A DNA stretch of 64,000 bases, taken from assembly GCF_009935905.1 (NCBI RefSeq), contig NZ_PREX01000005.1, positions 29,542 to 93,541 on the forward strand, written 5' to 3'. Source of the DNA: Alkalibacterium sp. MB6. GTDB taxonomy: Bacteria > Bacillota > Bacilli > Lactobacillales > Carnobacteriaceae_A. The translations under genes and the position numbers were made by a program. The notes below the pieces were generated by a model. It was not told the DNA's origin. It ran no database searches and saw only the letters and a list, made by a program, of their open reading frames with translations. Below, one piece after another: positions 8,760 to 16,759 of this stretch. The number at the start of each line of letters is the position of its first letter. Position 1 is the stretch's first letter.

Positions 8760-10148
8760 TTATTTTCCTAAGCAGAATTGGCTGAATAATTGAGTAATCA
8801 GTTCGTCTTGCACACTGTCACCCGTTATTTCACCCAATAGATCCCAAGCTCGCGTCATGTCAATTTGTACCAAATCAACTGGCATGTCCATTTCAACGCC
8901 TTCGATGACGTCGTTAAAGGCATCAATCGTTTCATTTAATAAAGCGATGTGGCGGACATTCGATACATATGTTGCATCTTTTTCGCCGGTGTTTCCAGAG
9001 AAAAAGAGATCTGCGATTTTCGCTTCCAACTCGTTTAGTCCTGCTTGAGTCACTAGAGACGTTTGGACAATGCTGTCAGGATCTACTTTTGTTTTCAAAT
9101 CATTTAAGTCTAGCTGATTGGCTAGATCTGTTTTATTTAAAATAATAATGCGGTTAATGCCGTTTGTTGCTTCCAAAAGAAGCTCGTCTTCTTGTGTCAG
9201 CGGTTCGCTTTGGTTTAATACCAATAGAATTAAATCTGCTTCGCCTAATGCTTTACGGCTTCGCTCAACCCCAATGCGTTCAACGATGTCTTCCGTTTCA
9301 CGAATACCTGCTGTGTCAATCAATTTTAACGGAACGCCTTTAACGCTGACGTATTCTTCAATCACATCCCGTGTCGTTCCAGCAATATCTGTTACAATCG
9401 CTTTTTCCTCTTTTAACAAGACATTCAGTAAACTTGATTTTCCAACGTTAGGACGGCCGATGATAGCTGTCGCTAAGCCTTCTCTTAAAATTTTACCTTG
9501 GCTGGCTGTTTCAAGTAAAGCCTCTACTTGCGCTTTAACATGACTGGCTTTTTCAATTAACAAGCGAGACGTCATCTCTTCCACATCGTCGTATTCAGGG
9601 TAATCAATATTCACTTCCACTTGAGCAAGGGTGTTCAGTATATCCTGGCGCAACTGTTTAATGAGTCGGGATAAATTTCCGTCCAGTTGCGTCACAGCCA
9701 TATGCATCGCCTTATCGGTTTTAGCACGAATCACGTCCATTACTGCCTCGGCTTGAGACAAATCAATGCGTCCATTTAAAAAGGCACGTTTAGTAAATTC
9801 ACCCGGTTCAGCTAGTCGAGCACCATTGTTTAAGACGGTTTTCAAGACTTTATTAACCGACACAATGCCGCCGTGTGTATTTATTTCAACAACGTCTTCT
9901 CTTGTATAGGTTTTTGGTGCACGCATAACCGTGACCATCACCTCATCAATCGGTTCATTCGATTTCGGGTTAACCACTCGTCCATAATGAATCGTGTGAG
10001 TCGGCTGATCGGATAGCTTTTTCGTTCCGAGTTGGTAGATGCGGTCGGCAATCTCCAACGCTTCATCTCCACTGATTCGAACAATCCCAATCCCGCCTTC
10101 TCCCGGTGGGGTAGAAATCGCTGCAATCGTATCAAATTCAATAGCCAC
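8760..10148 (-). CDS. mnmE: tRNA modification GTPase MnmE
   Basis: 462 residues. The N-terminal tetrahydrofolate-binding domain ([22 protein letters not shown]) is followed by a helical domain and an inserted G domain with Walker [13 protein letters not shown] near 225, switch region [19 protein letters not shown] (G3) and NKTD (G4). It ends with the conserved C-terminal FCLGK whose cysteine is catalytic. Ribosome site AAAGGAGA precedes the ATG. A clear promoter lies about 180 bases upstream and the leader holds a terminator-like hairpin, so expression of mnmE-mnmG may be attenuated (inference). Confidence 0.97.
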   Translation of the reverse strand: MAIEFDTIAAISTPPGEGGIGIVRISGDEALEIADRIYQLGTKKLSDQPTHTIHYGRVVNPKSNEPIDEVMVTVMRAPKTYTREDVVEINTHGGIVSVNKVLKTVLNNGARLAEPGEFTKRAFLNGRIDLSQAEAVMDVIRAKTDKAMHMAVTQLDGNLSRLIKQLRQDILNTLAQVEVNIDYPEYDDVEEMTSRLLIEKASHVKAQVEALLETASQGKILREGLATAIIGRPNVGKSSLLNVLLKEEKAIVTDIAGTTRDVIEEYVSVKGVPLKLIDTAGIRETEDIVERIGVERSRKALGEADLILLVLNQSEPLTQEDELLLEATNGINRIIILNKTDLANQLDLNDLKTKVDPDSIVQTSLVTQAGLNELEAKIADLFFSGNTGEKDATYVSNVRHIALLNETIDAFNDVIEGVEMDMPVDLVQIDMTRAWDLLGEITGDSVQDELITQLFSQFCLGK

Positions 10149-10210
10149 TTGTTTGTCTCCTTTCTTATTCCATTAACGGAATGCGTTCGTTTCGTGTGTT
10201 TTTCTCCATA

Positions 10211-10277
10211 AAAAAAAGCGCCCGGTCCACTCCACAAAAAGTATACACTGCTACTGTTCGGGGTGGAAAAGCACTTT
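10211..10277 (-). terminator. Terminator-like hairpin in the mnmE leader (possible attenuator)
   Basis: Reading the minus strand, AAAGTGC (10277-10271) pairs with GCGCTTT (10221-10215), enclosing a second stem TCCAC/GTGGA, and is followed by a run of T. It lies downstream of the promoter at 10334-10362 and upstream of the mnmE ribosome site, with no gene in between that it could terminate. Confidence 0.5.
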
Positions 10278-10333
10278 CACTACTTTTACCATAATAGTAA
10301 TTTTGAGTTTTCTTTATTTCTTCAACAAGTAAA

Positions 10334-10362
10334 ATAATATAAGTAATAGCTTGAAATGTCAA
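10334..10362 (-). promoter_or_regulatory. Promoter of mnmE-mnmG
   Basis: On the minus strand a perfect -35 TTGACA (10362-10357), a 17-base spacer and a -10 TATTAT (10339-10334). It gives a 5' leader of about 180 bases. Confidence 0.75.
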
Positions 10363-10570
10363 CCTTTTCCCACTTATTTATTATAAGTAAATTTGAACAA
10401 AACGTTACAAGAACCGTTTTCTTGAGCTGTTACAGGGACAAATACAGAAAGATTAGTTAGTTTTACATTTTCAGCATTTAAATAAAGCGTTTCATTAATG
10501 AATATGATAGACTATTGAGTATGATTAAGTAGGTGTTTTTTAATTTATTTGGACTCAAGGAGTTGGAAAG

Positions 10571-11014
10571 ATGTATAGGATAAAAAAAGCTAGCGATCAA
10601 GACATCAAAGACATTACTCAACTCGCTTTATTGTTATGGCCAACGGAGGATTTAAAGGCTTTGCAAAAAGAGATGCACCATTACCCTTCTGACAGTACGG
10701 CCGAACTATTTATTTGCGAAGCAGACAATCAAGTCGTCGGGTTTGCCCATGTTCAGCTGCGTTATGATTATGTCGAAGGAACTGAATCGAGTCCGGTAGG
10801 TTACCTTGAGGGCATATACGTCAAAGAGGATTACCGCACCAAAGGAATCGGCAAGGACTTAGTCTGCGTTTGTGAAGATTGGGCAAGATTTATGGACGCC
10901 AAAGAATTTGCCAGTGATGTCGAACTGACGAATGAAACAAGTGCTCATTTTCATCACTCCCTCGGTTTTAAGGAAGTGAACCGCATTATTTGTTACGCTA
11001 AAAAACTAGATTAA
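10571..11014 (+). CDS. GNAT acetyltransferase, AAC(6')-Ig/Ih-like
   Basis: 147 residues with a GNAT fold: the acetyl-CoA loop YRTKGIGKDLV at about 94-104 and preceding strand YLEGIYV. Blocks such as GTESSPVGYLEGIYV, EFASDVEL and HHSLGFKEV closely match aminoglycoside 6'-N-acetyltransferases of the Acinetobacter AAC(6')-Ig/Ih group as I recall them. Chromosomal copies may acetylate other amines, so resistance is not implied by sequence alone. It is a single gene with its own ribosome site (AAGGAG), in the accessory segment between mnmE and jag. Confidence 0.8.
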   Translation: MYRIKKASDQDIKDITQLALLLWPTEDLKALQKEMHHYPSDSTAELFICEADNQVVGFAHVQLRYDYVEGTESSPVGYLEGIYVKEDYRTKGIGKDLVCVCEDWARFMDAKEFASDVELTNETSAHFHHSLGFKEVNRIICYAKKLD

Positions 11015-11096
11015 TTAGTCTACATACTGCTCCCTTTTCAATAAATAAAGCGAGCTTTTTTGTGTCATCTTCGTGTAACATTTGTAACTTGTGTGT

Positions 11097-11102
11097 TATA
11101 AT
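11097..11102 (+). promoter_or_regulatory. Extended -10 promoter of the deacetylase gene
   Basis: TGTTATAAT at 11094-11102 is a perfect extended -10. Two TGTAAC half sites lie just upstream at 11074 and 11083. Confidence 0.5.
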
Positions 11103-11164
11103 TAGGTGAAGATAATTGGCCTCTTTTTTACATAGCTCAGTTGCTTTTGAAAGAGGTGAGTTCA

Positions 11165-12214
11165 ATGAAACGTCAGACTAAATTATCTCTTCATAAAGCT
11201 GTGATCAGCTTATTGATTGGTTTATTGCTTCTTTTCACTGCTGGTTTTTCTGCCGTATCCGCTGCACCTACTCAAACCGTTACCAAAGGTCAGACAACTG
11301 AAAAAGTTGTTGCTTTAACTTTTGATGATGGCTCAGATGGCACCAATATCACATCTATTCTTAACACGCTTGCGACTCATAACGTCAAAGCCACTTTCTT
11401 CTTAACAGGTTCTGGAGCAGCTAATCATCCTACTAAGATTCGAGACATTGCCAATCGTGGTCACGATATTGCTAACCATTCCTATTCTCATCCTGATTTT
11501 ACAACGATCTCATCTACCAAAATGAAAAGTGAATTACAGCGTACGGAAGATCTCATTCGTCAATTGACCGGAAAATCAACCAAACCTCTCTTCCGACCAC
11601 CTTTTGGAGCTTATAATTCAACTGTTTTGAAGCATATTGGAGACGCTGGCTACCGCTATAATATTATGTGGACCATTGATACAGTTGACTGGACCGGTAA
11701 TTCATCCAATGATATTGTTCAGCGTGTGATGAATCGAATCACACCGGGAGCCATTATCTTGATGCATACTGGTGCTGGCGCATCCGGTACACCAAAAGCC
11801 TTGCCTACTATCATTTCACGACTCAAAAATATGGGCTACCGTTTTGTGACTGTCAGACAATTATTAAATTTAACTTCTTCTACTCAACGAACTTATACCG
11901 TTCGTTCCGGAGATACCCTTTACCGTATTGCTTTGAGACATGGAACAACTGTCCAAAAACTAGCTGCTGCCAATAATATCACTAATGTTAACCTCATCCG
12001 TGTGGGACAAGTGCTTGTCATTCCTGGAAGTGGTGGATCAACTCCTGCCCCAACCCCACCTCCTTCTACAACCAGACGCTATACCGTCAAAGCTGGAGAT
12101 ACACTTTACTCTATTGCACGACGATACGGAACCACTGTTCAAAAAATAGTTTCCGCAAATAAACTTTCCAACCCTAATCTCATTCGTGTCGGTCAGGTTC
12201 TTGTTATTCCTTAA
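11165..12214 (+). CDS. Secreted polysaccharide deacetylase with two LysM domains
   Basis: 349 residues from the ATG at 11165, which follows the ribosome site AGAGGTGAG; an in-frame TTG 24 bases upstream lacks one. A signal peptide ends near AVSAAPT (about residue 34). The NodB-type catalytic domain (50-230) has TFDDGSDG (catalytic and metal Asp), the metal pair [25 protein letters not shown] and ILMHTG. Two LysM repeats follow ([13 protein letters not shown] and [13 protein letters not shown]), split by a Pro/Ser/Thr linker. It likely removes acetyl groups from peptidoglycan N-acetylglucosamine outside the cell, a change associated with lysozyme resistance. A chitin deacetylase is a less likely alternative. 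Confidence 0.9.
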   Translation: MKRQTKLSLHKAVISLLIGLLLLFTAGFSAVSAAPTQTVTKGQTTEKVVALTFDDGSDGTNITSILNTLATHNVKATFFLTGSGAANHPTKIRDIANRGHDIANHSYSHPDFTTISSTKMKSELQRTEDLIRQLTGKSTKPLFRPPFGAYNSTVLKHIGDAGYRYNIMWTIDTVDWTGNSSNDIVQRVMNRITPGAIILMHTGAGASGTPKALPTIISRLKNMGYRFVTVRQLLNLTSSTQRTYTVRSGDTLYRIALRHGTTVQKLAAANNITNVNLIRVGQVLVIPGSGGSTPAPTPPPSTTRRYTVKAGDTLYSIARRYGTTVQKIVSANKLSNPNLIRVGQVLVIP

Positions 12215-12223
12215 ATGTAAAAC

Positions 12224-12253
12224 AAAAAAGGCTCAGTCAGACTGAGCCTTTTT
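12224..12253. terminator. Bidirectional terminator
   Basis: GGCTCAGT and ACTGAGCC form a perfect stem with a 3-base loop, flanked by A and T runs. It serves the deacetylase gene and the convergent membrane protease gene. Confidence 0.9.
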
Positions 12254-12269
12254 GCGTGTCCCCTTATAC

Positions 12270-13370
12270 TTAGCCAATTTCTTTTTCTAATTGGTCTATT
12301 AATCGCTTATTCACTTCTTTATCAGCTAGGTTGGTCGAGTGTTTTAAAGCATGTCTCGCTTTTTCGATCCATTTGACTGCTTCTTTTCTGTCGTTATCCT
12401 TAAACCAAGCTAATGCTGCTTTCATACGGTTAGCTTCTGTATTAGTCGCTTTAAGGTAGTTTTGGAATACTTTGCTCTCTAAAGCCTCGTCAATTAGTCG
12501 CTCGTCTACATTTCCAAGAATCATATTGCAAAAGATGTATTCTCTTATGACTTCTGTTTGGTAAGGGCCAATAATATCTTCTTTGTTTTCCCATAAGGGC
12601 TGAAGGCAAAAAAGAGCTTCTGAGTACATGTCTCTATCCAAATAATGGTACACCTCTATGAGAGTGGCATACGTATTGAATTGCTCTGTTATTGGTTCTT
12701 TAGGGTTATGAATAAATTCTTCTGGGTTAACCTCTTTGAATGTCAGCCCCGTTATAAATTGATCGCTATAGTCTAATTGTTGCATCAACTGTCTTCTTGC
12801 TGTCACGCTTTTAGTTAACTTTCTAATTGTCATTCCATCATTAAAGCCGGCTGGATAAATATTTATAACAGCTGATATAAAGCCTGCAATAGCAAAAATA
12901 AGCCATAAACTAGATGGACGACTAATGTAAAATAAAAGTGCCGGGATAGCTGCAACCACATTTGCCAATGCCCCTCCGGATAAATACAAGCGGTAAGGTG
13001 GGTTATCATTGTTTTCCGGCGGCAACATCAAGCACTGACCTCCCGTGCCGGCGATAGAGAGTTTGGTAAATCGCAACTTGCCGTTATCATTAACCACTGT
13101 CCATTGGAATATGCGAAATAAAGAAAAACGGTAGCCGGAGATCAAACCTGTTATTAAGTGACCTATTTCATGGATGATAATATGTAAAAATAAAAAAAGG
13201 AGTAAGAAGAACATAATCAGTCCTGTTATAAGAATAAAGGTAAATACACTACCTGTATAACCGCCGTATAAATCCAGTTCCATTTGATAAAAAACAACAG
13301 CCATCGCTCCTACTAATAATAAATAAAGCCCGAGCATGCCCATCTTTTCGCCAAACGATTTTTTTGCCAT
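12270..13370 (-). CDS. M50-type membrane metalloprotease-like protein
   Basis: 366 residues with about six membrane segments in the first 185 residues and a soluble helical C-terminal half that looks like repeat (TPR-like) helices. The zinc-binding motif HEIGH lies at residues 67-71 at the end of a membrane segment, and NIYPAGFNDG near 175 matches the second M50 motif whose Asp is the third zinc ligand. M50 proteins cut substrates inside the membrane or help mature and export peptides. It is not RseP/RasP: no PDZ domain and no neighbouring cdsA or proS. Substrate unknown. It stands alone, convergent to the deacetylase gene. Confidence 0.7.
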   Translation of the reverse strand: MAKKSFGEKMGMLGLYLLLVGAMAVVFYQMELDLYGGYTGSVFTFILITGLIMFFLLLFLFLHIIIHEIGHLITGLISGYRFSLFRIFQWTVVNDNGKLRFTKLSIAGTGGQCLMLPPENNDNPPYRLYLSGGALANVVAAIPALLFYISRPSSLWLIFAIAGFISAVINIYPAGFNDGMTIRKLTKSVTARRQLMQQLDYSDQFITGLTFKEVNPEEFIHNPKEPITEQFNTYATLIEVYHYLDRDMYSEALFCLQPLWENKEDIIGPYQTEVIREYIFCNMILGNVDERLIDEALESKVFQNYLKATNTEANRMKAALAWFKDNDRKEAVKWIEKARHALKHSTNLADKEVNKRLIDQLEKEIG

Positions 13371-13511
13371 GTCACCCTGCCCTCTCTACTAACTAATTGA
13401 TTCTAATATACTTTAGTTTACTCTTTAATCTTTTTTTATCAATAGGTTAAGGCACAATAAATACTGAATAGATTGCAAGAAAGTTGCATGCTTTTTTATT
13501 GAGAAATCTGG

Positions 13512-13517
13512 TATAGT
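13512..13517 (+). promoter_or_regulatory. Extended -10 promoter of treR
   Basis: TGGTATAGT at 13509-13517 is an extended -10 (TGnTATAGT); no strong -35 is visible. Confidence 0.4.
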
Positions 13518-13594
13518 GGGAATAGAGAATGTGTTGTTCACGCTTTTGACTAGGACAACCCATTAAGAATGTATAGATAAAGGACTGTATAAAC

Positions 13595-14317
13595 ATGAGT
13601 CGATTTCAAGAGATTTTTTTGGACATTGAATCTGATATTTTAAATCAGCACTATAAGCCCGGTGATTTGCTCCCCAGTGAAAATAAATTGGCTCAAGAGT
13701 ATGATGTCTCTAGAGAAACCATTCGAAAAGCCCTGACTTTACTTACGGAAAGTGGCTACATTCATAAAAAACAAGGAAAAGGTTCCATTGTGTTGGATGT
13801 AAAGCGCTTCGACTTCCCTATTTCTGGCTTAACCAGCTACAAAGAATTGCAAGAAGCACAAAACATTAAGAGTGAAACCATCCTTGTTGAAAATAAGGTC
13901 ATGACAATCCCTGAATACATTGCAGAGTTTTTGAAAGTATCAAAAGAAACTGAAGTGCATTGTGTTATCCGAGCAAGAAAAGTGGATGGTGAAATCATTA
14001 TTTTAGATAAAGATTACTTGTTTACTTCCGTTATTCCAGACCTGCCTGATGAAGAAGCTAAGCATTCTCTTTATCATTACATTGAAAAAAAACTAGGTAT
14101 TGAGATTGGCTTTGCCCGTAAAGAATTTATTGTAGAACCTGCCACAAAAGAAGATAAGGAGATTATGACCCTTCACGGCGATACCCATGTGGTGGTCACA
14201 CGTAGTGAAGTTCATTTGGAAGACACCACCTTATTTCAATTCACTGAATCCAGACACCGATTGGATAAATTTAAGTTTGTTGATTTTGCTAGACGTCGGG
14301 GACCAAATGGATTCTAA
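13595..14317 (+). CDS. treR: Trehalose operon repressor TreR (GntR/HutC family)
   Basis: 240 residues with an N-terminal winged-helix DNA-binding domain (PGDLLPSENKLAQEYDVSRE, about 23-42) and a C-terminal UTRA effector domain ending with FTESRHRLDKFKFVDFARR, typical of TreR. TreR is released from DNA by trehalose-6-phosphate. The matching operator ACTTGTCTATACAAGT lies in front of treP at 18237-18252. treR is on the plus strand, while treA and treP are on the minus strand beyond a small regulator gene, so it is transcribed separately. Confidence 0.93.
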   Translation: MSRFQEIFLDIESDILNQHYKPGDLLPSENKLAQEYDVSRETIRKALTLLTESGYIHKKQGKGSIVLDVKRFDFPISGLTSYKELQEAQNIKSETILVENKVMTIPEYIAEFLKVSKETEVHCVIRARKVDGEIIILDKDYLFTSVIPDLPDEEAKHSLYHYIEKKLGIEIGFARKEFIVEPATKEDKEIMTLHGDTHVVVTRSEVHLEDTTLFQFTESRHRLDKFKFVDFARRRGPNGF

Positions 14318-14357
14318 AAATATAAAATTGGTTTAATGACCTGAAAGGAATAATTAT

Positions 14358-14729
14358 ATGGAAACAGGGCAATTAATAAAGGAATTGAGAAAAGCCCGCC
14401 AATTAACTCAGGACGAGCTGGCTAAAGACATTACTTCGCGCACAACTCTATCAAGTATCGAAAATCGTAACCAAAACATTCCCTTTTACTTACTAGAAAA
14501 ATTATTAGATCGATTAAACATAAGACTAGAAGAATTCAGTTTTTTATTAAATGAAGGACTGCCAAACGGCATGGATAGTTATCAAGAATTTAAATCCTAC
14601 GGTGATTATGCAATTCCTACGAATTTAGGCCAATTGAAAAATAAGGTAAGTGATATAGTTTATGTCAAAATGATTGAAAACAATGATAATTACTTTCGAA
14701 ATTTTAAGGAAGATGTAGAAGAATCTTAA
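14358..14729 (+). CDS. Short Rgg/MutR-type helix-turn-helix regulator
   Basis: 123 residues. Residues 6-62 form an XRE helix-turn-helix of the Rgg/GadR/MutR type (LIKELRKARQLTQDELAKDI, then TLSSIENRNQNIP and LLEKLLDRLNIRLEEF). Full Rgg regulators are about 280-300 residues, with a peptide-binding helical repeat domain; here only about 60 residues follow. No downstream frame restores a longer protein, so it is either a truncated Rgg or a small independent regulator. No short hydrophobic peptide gene of the Rgg-partner type is adjacent. It lies 40 bases after treR and may be co-transcribed with it. Confidence 0.75.
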   Translation: METGQLIKELRKARQLTQDELAKDITSRTTLSSIENRNQNIPFYLLEKLLDRLNIRLEEFSFLLNEGLPNGMDSYQEFKSYGDYAIPTNLGQLKNKVSDIVYVKMIENNDNYFRNFKEDVEES

Positions 14730-14755
14730 AGATATACAAAAATACATGAAAGTCC

Positions 14756-14783
14756 TTGCAAAACCTAGCAAATAGTATATAAT
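14756..14783 (+). promoter_or_regulatory. Orphan promoter upstream of a hairpin and terminator
   Basis: TTGCAA at 14756-14761, 16-base spacer and a perfect TATAAT at 14778-14783, with no protein gene downstream on this strand. Confidence 0.6.
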
Positions 14784-14789
14784 AAAAGT

Positions 14790-14930
14790 GTATAAATATA
14801 ACTGTTTTAAATAATATGGATGTAAATTTCAAGTGGCTAACTTAAACTTGAAATTTACATAAACTAATTTTTATATTATTAGATAATTTAATCACAAAAA
14901 AGCTGCCATTTCTCCATAACGGCAGCTTTT
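14790..14930 (+). ncRNA. Possible small RNA (promoter, 15-bp hairpin, terminator)
   Basis: A promoter at 14756-14783 is followed by a perfect 15-base inverted repeat (ATGTAAATTTCAAGT at 14820-14834 and its complement at 14846-14860, 11-base loop) and a terminator at 14898-14930. Only a 9-codon frame without a ribosome site (14816) is present. A transcript of about 140 bases is inferred. Confidence 0.35.
14898..14930. terminator. Bidirectional terminator after treA
   Basis: AAAAGCTGCC and GGCAGCTTTT flank a 13-base loop. It can end treA transcripts from the right and plus-strand transcripts from the left. Confidence 0.85.
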
Positions 14931-14950
14931 CATCTATTCTTTTTTAATTG

Positions 14951-16603
14951 TTAGTTTAACAAAAACGCGGCGGTTTCAAAGGGTCCCATTTTAAAAGTAG
15001 ATGTTAATTCTCTGTCACCACTGTTTCCGATGAGGTAACTTGACTCCATATCTAGCAATTCTTTAGGGATATCAATCGAGTCCTCTTCAGCATAGAAATG
15101 ATTCAAGACAAGTAGTTTCTCGCCTTTGTAGGTTCTTACGTAAGCAAAGATGCTTGGGTGATCCAACTCTACTGCTTCGTAATCCCCTTCTTGAATAATT
15201 GGCATGTCTTTGCGTAACTGTATCAGTTTCTTGTAGTAGTCTCTAATTTTCTTACTGGTTTCTGAAGTGGTTGTGTTGATTGTCTTATAATTTTCAGGCA
15301 CTTTCAACCAAGGTTCGCCAGTGGTAAAGCCAGCATGTTCAGAGTCATCCCACTGCATCGGTGTCCGCCCATTATCTCTGGATTTTTCTTTAATAATTTC
15401 GATGGCATCGTCTTCTGACAGACCATTTTCCAGTAGTGACTTATACGCATTATGCGTTTCAACGTCCACGTAATCATCAATCGTAGCGTAATTCGGGTTA
15501 GTCATCCCTATTTCTTCACCTTGATAGACATAAGGGGTTCCTCTTAGCAGATGAATGGTTTGAGCTAACATGGTTGCTGTTTCGACTGGATAATTTTCTG
15601 GATCACCGAAACGATTATTGGCTCGCGGTTGATCGTGGTTGTTCCAGAACAAGGCATTCCATCCGCCGCCTTCAGCCATGCCTGATTGCCATTCATCTAA
15701 AATAGTCTTCAGTTCGTTGAAATCAAACGGCATTGTAGTCCACTTGTCTCCATCTTTGTAATCCACTTTTAAGTGGTGGAAACTGAAAATCATGGACATT
15801 TCTTTTCTGTCAGGATTTGAGTACTTCACACCGTGTTCAACCGTAGTCGAACTCATTTCCCCAACGGTTATAATGTCCTCGTACTGCCCATAAGACTTCT
15901 CATTCATCTCGCGAATAAAGTCATGAACAATAGGCGTATCGGTATAATGAGCTTTTCCTACTCCATCTTCGGCGTCTTTCAGTTCTTCATCTTTACCAAT
16001 AACGTTTATCACATCAAAGCGGAAGCCTTTGACTCCTTTTTCAAGCCAAAAATTGACGACTTTAAAGAGTTCTTCTCTTACTTCAGGGTTTCGCCAGTCT
16101 AAATCCGCTTGCGTAACATCATATAAGTGAAGGTAATACTTATCCGTCTCTCCAAATTTAGACCACGCTTTACCGCCGAATTTCGATTCCCAGTTAGTCG
16201 GTAAGCTACCATCTTCCTGTGCTTCTCTTAATATATAAAAATCCTGGTACTTTTTTTCTCCAGCGAGAGCTTTTTGAAACCAAGTGTGTTCAGTCGATGT
16301 ATGATTCAATACCATATCAAGCATTAACGATATGCCGTGTTTATCTGCTTCTTCTACTAAAGCATCAAAGTCATCCCACGAACCAAACATCGGATCAATA
16401 TCAGTATAATCAGCTACGTCATAGCCGTTATCATTTTGAGGTGATGGATAAAAGGGATTCAACCAAATCATATCGATACCTAAATCAGCTAGGTAAGGCA
16501 GTTTCTCCCTTACTCCATTTAAATCACCAATCCCATTTCCAGTCGTGTCTTTATAAGACTTCGGATAAGCTTGGTAAATGACTTTATCGTGAAAGTTATT
16601 CAT
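14951..16603 (-). CDS. treA: Trehalose-6-phosphate hydrolase (GH13)
   Basis: 550 residues from the ATG at 16603, chosen because GGGAGAAG lies just before it; an upstream in-frame ATG (16636) lacks a ribosome site. GH13 motifs: MVLNHTS (region I), GFRFDVIN (nucleophile Asp), ITVGEMSS (acid/base Glu) and FWNNHDQPR (region IV). The sequence DKVIYQAYPKSYKDTTGNGIGDLNG is the start of an alpha/beta barrel shared with oligo-1,6-glucosidases. With treP directly upstream, the substrate should be trehalose-6-phosphate, split to glucose and glucose-6-phosphate in the cytoplasm. The gap to treP contains an imperfect hairpin that may lower treA transcription relative to treP. Confidence 0.92.
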   Translation of the reverse strand: MNNFHDKVIYQAYPKSYKDTTGNGIGDLNGVREKLPYLADLGIDMIWLNPFYPSPQNDNGYDVADYTDIDPMFGSWDDFDALVEEADKHGISLMLDMVLNHTSTEHTWFQKALAGEKKYQDFYILREAQEDGSLPTNWESKFGGKAWSKFGETDKYYLHLYDVTQADLDWRNPEVREELFKVVNFWLEKGVKGFRFDVINVIGKDEELKDAEDGVGKAHYTDTPIVHDFIREMNEKSYGQYEDIITVGEMSSTTVEHGVKYSNPDRKEMSMIFSFHHLKVDYKDGDKWTTMPFDFNELKTILDEWQSGMAEGGGWNALFWNNHDQPRANNRFGDPENYPVETATMLAQTIHLLRGTPYVYQGEEIGMTNPNYATIDDYVDVETHNAYKSLLENGLSEDDAIEIIKEKSRDNGRTPMQWDDSEHAGFTTGEPWLKVPENYKTINTTTSETSKKIRDYYKKLIQLRKDMPIIQEGDYEAVELDHPSIFAYVRTYKGEKLLVLNHFYAEEDSIDIPKELLDMESSYLIGNSGDRELTSTFKMGPFETAAFLLN

Positions 16604-16640
16604 TATCTTCTCCCTTTCTTTTTTTATTACTATCAACAGA

Positions 16641-16716
16641 AAAAGGGTCTTCCACTAATTAGTTCCTTTTCCAGTCTTTTCAGTCTAGAAATGTACAATT
16701 AAGTGGAAATACCCTT
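16641..16716 (-). terminator. Imperfect hairpin between treP and treA
   Basis: On the minus strand AGGGTATTTCCACTTAATT pairs with AATTAGTGGAAGACCCT with small bulges and is followed by TTTTT. It sits between two genes of one pathway, so it is probably a partial terminator or RNA stability element. Confidence 0.45.
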
Positions 16717-16759
16717 CCCCCATAGAGTAACCTATTTCGTTTAATTAATTAGCTGATCC

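Noticed and set aside
9118..9543. 141-codon open frame antisense to mnmE
   Set aside because: It lies wholly within the conserved MnmE G domain on the opposite strand and has no start signal.
10211..10240. T-box-like string (GTGGACCGGGCG) in the mnmE leader
   Set aside because: It lacks one base of the T-box core, lies on the 3' side of the terminator stem rather than before it, and the leader is too short for a specifier domain.
11074..11088. Two TGTAAC half sites upstream of the deacetylase gene, like a WalR box
   Set aside because: Their starts are 9 bases apart; WalR boxes need 11 (N5 spacer).
14816..14845. Nine-codon frame near the Rgg-like gene as a possible signal peptide
   Set aside because: No ribosome site and the peptide is not hydrophobic like Rgg-partner pheromones.
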